From contig JAKSQT010000016.1 of NCBI GenBank assembly GCA_024403995.1, positions 1-37,743 of the forward strand: DNA of 37,743 nt, written 5' to 3'. Within the stretch, counting starts at the first letter, position 1, and every line of letters begins with the position of its first letter. Origin of the DNA: Ruminococcus sp. Its GTDB lineage: Bacteria; Bacillota; Clostridia; Oscillospirales; Ruminococcaceae. The notes under the pieces are model-generated. The model saw only the letters and a program-made list of their open reading frames with translations. It had not been told where the DNA came from and did not search any database. Both the position numbers and the translations under genes were made by a program. Below, one piece after another: positions 33,027-37,743 of this stretch.

Positions 33027-33045
33027 CATAACGGAGGTATTCACT

Positions 33046-34128
33046 ATGAAAAGAAGAATTGGAATTCTTACAAGCGGCGGCGACTGCCCCGGTCTGAACG
33101 CAACAATAAGAGGCGTGGCAAAAGCCTGTTATGAGCGCTTCGGCGAGGAAAACGTCGAGATCGTAGGTATTTCCAACGGTTACTACGGACTTATCAACAA
33201 CCTCTGCAAGGAAATGTCACCTTCAGCTTTTTCGGGCATTCTCACTCAGGGCGGCACTATCTTCGGCACAAAACGTCAGCCGTTCAAGATGATGCAGGTC
33301 ATCGGTGAGGACAATATCGACAAGGTAAAGAACATGAAGGAGACATACAAGAAACAGAAGCTTGACTGTCTGCTTACCCTCGGCGGCAACGGGACTCACA
33401 AGACCTCAAAGCTGCTCGCTGACGAGGGACTCAACATCATCGGTCTCCCCAAGACCATTGACAATGATATTTTCGGCACGGATGTAACATTCGGCTTCCA
33501 TACCGCAGTTGACATCGCAACCGATGTTATTGACCGTCTCCACACGACAGCCGCAAGCCATTCACGAATCCTTGTATGCGAAATTATGGGCAACAAGGCA
33601 GGCTGGCTGACACTCAATGCAGGTATCGCAGGCGGTGCTGATGTAATCATTATCCCTGAAATTCCGTATGATATCGACAAGGTGTGCGACTCTGTAATGG
33701 CAAGAACTGCTTCGGGAAAAATGTTCTCGATACTCGCTGTTGCAGAGGGCGCATTCGATGTCAACGAGGCTCAGATGAAGAAAAAAGAACGTGCAAAGAA
33801 ACGTGCAGAGGCTGGCATAATCACTGCAACAAGCCGTATCGCCGCACAGGTTCAGGCTAATACGGGCATCGAGGCTCGTGTCTGCGTTCCGGGACATATG
33901 CTCAGAGGCGGTGCTCCGAGTGCATATGACAGAGTGCTCTCAACTCAGTTCGGTGTTCATGCCGCATATCTCATAGCTCAGGAAAAATACGGCAGGACTG
34001 TTGCTAAAATAGGCAACAAGATAACCTCGAACAAGCTTGAGGATATCGCAGGCAAGACAAAATTCGTCGATGTGGACAACCATCTCGTTATCGCAGCAAG
34101 GGATATCGGAGTATCATTCGGCGATTAA
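33046..34128 (+). CDS. pfkA: 6-phosphofructokinase (group III-like)
   Basis: Phosphorylates fructose 6-phosphate in glycolysis. The 360-aa protein has ILTSGGDCPGLNATIRG (N-terminal P-loop-like region), LGGNGTHKTSKLL (113-117 GGNGT), GLPKTIDNDI (135-141) and EIMGNKAGWL. At the positions that separate donors, Gly follows Asn (as in ATP enzymes), while Lys replaces Gly in PKTIDND (as in PPi enzymes). Enzymes with this Gly/Lys pair are generally ATP-dependent, but the donor needs testing. ACGGAGG precedes the ATG at 33046. Probably co-transcribed with the phosphodiesterase gene. Confidence 0.93.
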   Translation: MKRRIGILTSGGDCPGLNATIRGVAKACYERFGEENVEIVGISNGYYGLINNLCKEMSPSAFSGILTQGGTIFGTKRQPFKMMQVIGEDNIDKVKNMKETYKKQKLDCLLTLGGNGTHKTSKLLADEGLNIIGLPKTIDNDIFGTDVTFGFHTAVDIATDVIDRLHTTAASHSRILVCEIMGNKAGWLTLNAGIAGGADVIIIPEIPYDIDKVCDSVMARTASGKMFSILAVAEGAFDVNEAQMKKKERAKKRAEAGIITATSRIAAQVQANTGIEARVCVPGHMLRGGAPSAYDRVLSTQFGVHAAYLIAQEKYGRTVAKIGNKITSNKLEDIAGKTKFVDVDNHLVIAARDIGVSFGD

Positions 34129-34151
34129 TAAGCATTCATAACATTAATTCA

Positions 34152-34289
34152 CGGGCAGATATAACGGCGATACTTATTATTGAGGGAAAGCCTTTTGGAA
34201 AGGGGGTCGGGGAAGAACCTTTTCTCAGAAAGGTTTGCCCCGATAAAGAGTAAAGATTTCTATAAGAGCACCGCCGCTAATTCTGCCCG
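34152..34289. repeat. P1-family palindrome, copy D
   Basis: CGGGCAGA (34152-34159) and TCTGCCCG (34282-34289) close the element. Inside are ACGGCG and CGCCGC arms, GAGGGAAAGCCTTTT, and the GGGGAAGAACC...GGTTTGCCCC hairpin (about 34209-34243). Arms match copy C; the inner hairpin matches copies A and B. TTTTT follows at 34291-34295, so it may end the pfkA transcript. Confidence 0.8.
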
Positions 34290-34310
34290 CTTTTTATGAT
34301 ATATTCACTT

Positions 34311-34486
34311 AAGGCAACACCGCACAAAGCACGTCTGACGACTTTGTACGTCATAAACTTGTATCTTTTCCGTCATCTTGCACAGAAATTCTTTGCCATA
34401 CGACAGTATGCCTGCAAAATTTCTGTACAATCTGACGAAAAATCTAACTGCGTTTCTGCCGCACAATCTTTGTGCGGTGTTGCCTT
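34311..34486. repeat. P2 palindrome-ended element, full copy 2 (176 bp)
   Basis: AAGGCAACACCGCACAAAG (34311-34329) and CTTTGTGCGGTGTTGCCTT (34468-34486) are a perfect 19-bp inverted repeat; the flanking TTAA extends it slightly. The interior aligns with copy 1 and, at its left end, with the window-edge copy at 37689. No ORF of note. Confidence 0.92.
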
Positions 34487-34759
34487 AAATTAATTGACAG
34501 AGTAATATTATAAATAAATATAATGAACAGCAACTTTTGAAAACTCATAATCCAGGCAAGTTGACTTTTCAGGAGCGATTTTTCAGGTCAAATTAACCGA
34601 ACCGCAATATATGACAGCAGCGATCTGACTTCTTTTGCTGTATTTCGCACATTTTTTTATTAACTTTAATTTAATCACTGTATAAAATTATGTTTTTCTA
34701 TTAAAATTAAGCTCTCTTTTATTAAAATATAAAAATTTGTATTTATGTAAGAAAAACCC
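34487..34759. other. AT-rich gap upstream of the phosphohexomutase gene
   Basis: The pfkA-phosphohexomutase gap is 693 bp; beyond the two palindromes about 270 bp remain. They are AT-rich, with no convincing ORF. TTGACA at 34494-34499 and TATAAT at 34519-34524 are 19 bp apart, a weak promoter candidate whose transcript would lead to no gene I can see. Confidence 0.5.
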
Positions 34760-34788
34760 TTTTCAAATCGCAAAAAATGTGATATAAT
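34760..34788 (+). promoter_or_regulatory. Promoter of the phosphohexomutase gene
   Basis: TATAAT (34783-34788) is preceded, 17 bp upstream, by TTTTCA (34760-34765), a 4/6 match to the -35 consensus. The 5' untranslated region is about 27 nt and includes GGGAGG. Confidence 0.65.
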
Positions 34789-34821
34789 ATTTGTATATTT
34801 CTTTGGGAGGTATTTTTCATT

Positions 34822-36537
34822 ATGACAGAAACAGAGCTTTATAGCCTCTGGTGCGAAAACGCAAAGGATGATGCAGACCTTCAGCGTGAACTCGCAGAGA
34901 TAAAAGGGGATACCGAGGCTATATCCGACAGATTCTATCGTGATCTGGAATTCGGAACAGGCGGTCTCAGAGGCGTTATCGGCGCAGGTACAAACAGAAT
35001 GAATATCTACACTGTAAGACGTGCCACACAGGGCTTTGCTGATTATCTCAATCAGGAATACTCAAACCCAAGTGTTGCTATCTCTTATGACAGCCGCATC
35101 AAATCAGACGTTTTCTCAAAGGCGGCAGCAGAAGTTTTCGCTGCCAACGGAATCAAAGTTTACATATATTCAGAGCTTATGCCGACTCCATGTCTTTCTT
35201 TTGCAGTACGTGCACTGAAATGTCAGGGCGGCATCATGGTGACTGCAAGCCACAATCCTGCCAAGTACAACGGCTACAAGGCTTATGGTGAGGACGGCTG
35301 CCAGATCACTCTGCGAGGCGCTGAAATTATTATTGAAAAGATCAATTCACTCGATATGTTCACAGGCGTAAAGACTGCTTCATTCGATGAAGAAGTTTCA
35401 AAAGGAAATATTTCTTTCATCGGCGAGGACGTTATCGAGGACTTCTATAAGCACGTTCTCAACGAGGGCATCAACACAGACCTGTGTGCATCAAGCGGTC
35501 TGAAGGTTGTATATACCCCTCTTAACGGCACCGGCAACAAGCCTGTCCGTGAGATACTGAAGCGTATCGGCATTACTGACGTTACAGTTGTTAAGGAACA
35601 GGAAAATCCCGACGGAAACTTCACGACCTGTCCGTATCCGAACCCTGAAATCCGTGAGGCTCTTGAAGTAGGTCTGAAATACTGTGCAGAAGTACAGCCT
35701 GACCTTCTCCTTGCAACCGATCCTGACTGTGACCGTGTAGGTATTGCCGTACCTGACGGAAAAGGTGGATTTGCTCTGTTTTCAGGCAACGAGGTCGGCG
35801 CAATGCTTCTTGAATACATCTGCGACCAGAGCGTGAAAAAGGGCATTATGCCGAAAAATCCTGTAACAGTCAAGACAATTGTTACAACTGATATCGTAAA
35901 TCTTATTGCTGAGGCTTACGGCGTTGAGGTCATCAATGTTCTCACAGGCTTCAAGTTCATCGGCGAACAGATAGGTCTCCTTGAGGCTAAGGGCGAGGAG
36001 AACAGATATATCTTCGGTTTCGAGGAAAGCTACGGCTATCTTTCAGGCGGCTATGTACGTGACAAGGATGCTGTAAATGCGTCAATGCTCATCTGCGAAA
36101 TGGCTGCATATTACCGCACACAGGGTATTACTCTCTTACAGGCACGAGAGAATATGTACAAGAAATACGGCGTATTCTACCAGACACTCTACAGCTTTAC
36201 ATTTGAAGGCGCAAGCGGCATGAAGCGCATGGAGGAGATAATGACAGGTCTCCGTACAAATCATCCTGCGCAGATCGGCGGTCTTAAAGTTGAGCGTTTC
36301 GAGGACTATAAGGCAGGAATTTCAAAGAATATCCTCACAGGTGAGACAACTGAACTGACTCTGCCTAAGTCAAATGTTCTTGCATTCTATCTTGAAAACG
36401 GCTGCAAGGCAATTGTACGTCCATCGGGAACAGAGCCTAAGATAAAGACATATCTCACAGCAAAAGCTCCTACACATGAAGAAGCTGAGGTTATCGAGAA
36501 AAATCTCTATGCTGACTTTACACAGAGCATGAAGTGA
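34822..36537 (+). CDS. Phosphoglucomutase/phosphomannomutase (alpha-D-phosphohexomutase)
   Basis: Interconverts hexose 1- and 6-phosphates through a phosphoserine. The 571-aa protein has FGTGGLRG (44-51), the active-site MVTASHNPAKYNGYK (Ser143), the metal loop TDPDCDRVG, the sugar loop GFEESYGYL and the phosphate-binding RPSGTEPKIKTYL near the C-terminus. Length and motifs fit the bacterial PgcA-like group. It has its own promoter and terminator. Glucose versus mannose preference cannot be read from sequence. Confidence 0.95.
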   Translation: MTETELYSLWCENAKDDADLQRELAEIKGDTEAISDRFYRDLEFGTGGLRGVIGAGTNRMNIYTVRRATQGFADYLNQEYSNPSVAISYDSRIKSDVFSKAAAEVFAANGIKVYIYSELMPTPCLSFAVRALKCQGGIMVTASHNPAKYNGYKAYGEDGCQITLRGAEIIIEKINSLDMFTGVKTASFDEEVSKGNISFIGEDVIEDFYKHVLNEGINTDLCASSGLKVVYTPLNGTGNKPVREILKRIGITDVTVVKEQENPDGNFTTCPYPNPEIREALEVGLKYCAEVQPDLLLATDPDCDRVGIAVPDGKGGFALFSGNEVGAMLLEYICDQSVKKGIMPKNPVTVKTIVTTDIVNLIAEAYGVEVINVLTGFKFIGEQIGLLEAKGEENRYIFGFEESYGYLSGGYVRDKDAVNASMLICEMAAYYRTQGITLLQARENMYKKYGVFYQTLYSFTFEGASGMKRMEEIMTGLRTNHPAQIGGLKVERFEDYKAGISKNILTGETTELTLPKSNVLAFYLENGCKAIVRPSGTEPKIKTYLTAKAPTHEEAEVIEKNLYADFTQSMK

Positions 36538-36543
36538 TCATTC

Positions 36544-36568
36544 AAGGCGGACTACGGTTCGCCTTTTT
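36544..36568 (+). terminator. Terminator after the phosphohexomutase gene
   Basis: AAGGCGGAC (36544-36552) pairs with GTTCGCCTT (36557-36565) around TACG, with one G-U pair, and a T-run reaches 36568. Confidence 0.9.
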
Positions 36569-36610
36569 GATAGGGAATATTGTTAAATGAAAAAAAATAT
36601 CATATTTTGC

Positions 36611-36639
36611 TTGACTTTATTTTTACAATGTGATATAAT
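36611..36639 (+). promoter_or_regulatory. Sigma-A promoter of rpmE
   Basis: TTGACT (36611-36616) and TATAAT (36634-36639) with a 17-bp spacer. Confidence 0.88.
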
Positions 36640-36645
36640 AATTTG

Positions 36646-36720
36646 GTAATGTATGAATGCACTACTGTCTAAGGTAACTGATGGGCTGCACGGATACAAA
36701 AATCTGTGAAAGAGGTGACA
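36646..36720 (+). promoter_or_regulatory. rpmE leader, candidate L31-type leader
   Basis: About 75 nt between the predicted start and the rpmE ribosome binding site. TGCACTACTG...GATGGGCTGCA (about 36656-36690) and GGATACAAAAATCT could form short stems. Leaders upstream of L31 genes have been described as autoregulatory in Firmicutes; I could not check this one against a model. Confidence 0.4.
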
Positions 36721-36723
36721 ATC

Positions 36724-36927
36724 GTGAAAGAGGGAATCCATCCGAATTTTGTTAAGACAACAATTACCTGCCACTGCGGTAACGTAATCGAAAGAATGTC
36801 TACAAAGGAAAATATCAAGGTTGAAATCTGCTCAAAGTGCCATCCATTCTATACCGGCAAGCAGAAGCTTGTTGATACAGGCGGACGTGTAGACAGATTC
36901 AAGAAGCGTTTCAATCTCGATAAGTAA
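36724..36927 (+). CDS. rpmE: 50S ribosomal protein L31 (zinc-binding type)
   Basis: The 67-aa product reads [19 protein letters not shown], then [20 protein letters not shown] and [20 protein letters not shown], the L31 pattern. The CHC and CSKC cysteines make it the zinc-binding form. The start is GTG at 36724 with AGAGGTGA (36711-36718) upstream; the GTG at 36706 lies before that site. Confidence 0.96.
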   Translation: MKEGIHPNFVKTTITCHCGNVIERMSTKENIKVEICSKCHPFYTGKQKLVDTGGRVDRFKKRFNLDK

Positions 36928-36934
36928 TTATTAT

Positions 36935-36960
36935 AAGCCACTCATTCCGAGTGGCTTTTT
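36935..36960 (+). terminator. Rho-independent terminator after rpmE
   Basis: AAGCCACTC (36935-36943) pairs perfectly with GAGTGGCTT (36949-36957), followed by a T-run to 36960. Confidence 0.93.
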
Positions 36961-36978
36961 CCTTCTTATTATAATATT

Positions 36979-37611
36979 ATGAATTATTTTACAATTTCTG
37001 AAAAAGCCGAAGACTCGTTCATCGAGAAAAAATCAGAGTTTATCGGATATATTGCCCCTGTTTCCACAAACGATGAAGCCGTTGAGTTCGTCAATTCAGT
37101 CAAGGCACGTCACCGCAAAGCAAAGCACAATGTCTATGCCTATATTCTGCGTCAGGACAATATTTCCAGATATTCCGACGACGGCGAACCGCAGGGAACG
37201 GCAGGTGTACCTGTCCTTGACGTTCTGCAAAAGCGTGGACTGACGGATGTATGCGTAGTTGTCACACGTTATTTCGGAGGTATTCTTCTCGGCGGCGGAG
37301 GTCTTGTCCGTGCCTATTCTCATGCCGCAAGCCTTGCCTGTGATGCCGCACATATCATGAATATGTGCCTGTGCCATCGCCTTAAAATAGTATCAGACTA
37401 TGGTATGTACGGCAAAATTTCCTATATTCTGCCGAATTTCGAGACTATAACAGTCAGTTCCGACTTTTCTGACGATGTGACACTCGAGATACTTGTGCTG
37501 TCAGAAAAACTTGATGCGCTGAAAAATGAACTCATCGAAATAACCAATGCTTCTGTTGAAATTGTGGACTGTGGTGAGCTTTTTGAGGATTTTTCATCTG
37601 TCAAAAAATAA
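36979..37611 (+). CDS. yigZ: YigZ/IMPACT-family protein
   Basis: The 210-aa protein has the family signatures KHNVYAYIL, RYSDDGEPQGTAGVPVLDVL and VVVTRYFGGILLGGGGLVRAYS (split around the Gly-rich core), then a small C-terminal domain. Its biochemical role is not established; IMPACT proteins are linked to translation control in eukaryotes. No Shine-Dalgarno is visible before ATG 36979; a TATTAT/TATAAT run lies only 4-12 nt upstream, so the mRNA could be leaderless or read through from rpmE. Confidence 0.92.
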   Translation: MNYFTISEKAEDSFIEKKSEFIGYIAPVSTNDEAVEFVNSVKARHRKAKHNVYAYILRQDNISRYSDDGEPQGTAGVPVLDVLQKRGLTDVCVVVTRYFGGILLGGGGLVRAYSHAASLACDAAHIMNMCLCHRLKIVSDYGMYGKISYILPNFETITVSSDFSDDVTLEILVLSEKLDALKNELIEITNASVEIVDCGELFEDFSSVKK

Positions 37612-37688
37612 TTAAAGGGTTTTTCCGTTCAGAATAGTATAAGTATATAGACGCTCATTTTGAAGCCTTACATTTATGAATGTATTTT

Positions 37689-37743
37689 GGGCAACACCGC
37701 ACAAAGCACGTCTGACGACTTTGTACGTCATAAACTTGTATCT
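37689..37743. repeat. P2 element, copy 3, cut by the window edge
   Basis: The last 55 bp repeat the left end of copy 2 almost exactly (GGCAACACCGCACAAAGCAC through TAAACTTGTATCT). The rest lies outside the window. It follows the yigZ stop by about 78 bp. Confidence 0.92.

Noticed and set aside
32713-33045. Longer pfkA starting inside the phosphodiesterase gene
   Set aside because: The added 111 residues lie out of frame over the EAL-coding region, and ATG 33046 has an ideal ACGGAGG.
34490-34530. Promoter for a small RNA downstream of P2 copy 2
   Set aside because: The spacer is 19 bp in AT-rich sequence and no terminator follows, so I list it only as a weak candidate.

Overview
The window looks like core chromosome from a cellulolytic, low-to-mid G+C Firmicute of the Ruminococcus flavefaciens/R. 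champanellensis type (Oscillospiraceae). The main clue is the first gene: the 3' part of a GH9 cellulase with a CBM3c-like module, a Thr-rich linker and a C-terminal dockerin, the layout of a cellulosomal enzyme. A spoIIR gene, Firmicutes-type gene order and strong GGAGG ribosome binding sites agree. Genus assignment is inference. No tRNA, rRNA, CRISPR array, prophage or intact transposase was seen.

Layout. 1-1540: dockerin-bearing GH9 cellulase (5' truncated), then a large nested palindrome (1543-1774). 1836-2504: spoIIR. 2501-3906: translation operon infC-rpmI-rplT behind a consensus promoter, a structured leader and an attenuator. 4133-12316: a 23S-type RNA 2'-O-methyltransferase, then dprA-topA-trmFO, plsX-rnc and a radical SAM Elp3-like gene, mostly overlapping or tightly spaced. 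12533-19717: smc-ftsY-rdgB-yhbY-nadD-yqeK. 19794-24295: LCP-family gene, rsfS, leuS. 24323-24702: rpsU as its own unit. 25002-27053: yqeG-aroQ-pepP. 27068-28364: efp and an acidic zinc-ribbon gene. 28497-30588 (minus strand): OmpR-type response regulator and histidine kinase. 30718-34128: divergent PAS-GGDEF-EAL phosphodiesterase gene followed by pfkA. 34760-36568: phosphohexomutase. 36611-36960: rpmE with its own promoter, leader and terminator. 36979-37611: YigZ/IMPACT-family gene.

How the genes fit together. Most of the window is housekeeping for translation (IF3, L35, L20, S21, L31, EF-P, LeuRS, RsfS, YhbY, TrmFO), chromosome maintenance (TopA, SMC, DprA), membrane targeting and lipid synthesis (FtsY, PlsX), RNA processing (RNase III), NAD synthesis (NadD) and nucleotide-pool cleaning (RdgB). 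Neighbourhoods such as dprA-topA-trmFO, rnc-smc-ftsY, yhbY-nadD-yqeK-rsfS and aroQ-pepP-efp resemble those of Bacillus and Clostridia. The accessory-looking layer is non-coding: two families of interspersed palindromes sit at gene 3' ends.

Most unusual points. (1) FtsY carries its acidic repeat domain and a membrane-targeting-like basic/amphipathic motif at the C-terminus, after the NG GTPase, reversing the usual order. (2) A 176-187 bp element with 19-bp terminal inverted repeats occurs in two full copies, one window-edge copy and one 46-bp miniature. (3) A second modular palindrome family carries a shared hairpin core inside different arms. (4) infC appears to start at ATT, and the c-di-GMP phosphodiesterase gene appears to start at ATC beneath a strong Shine-Dalgarno with two competing hairpins. 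(5) LeuRS has altered editing-site and KMSKS motifs.
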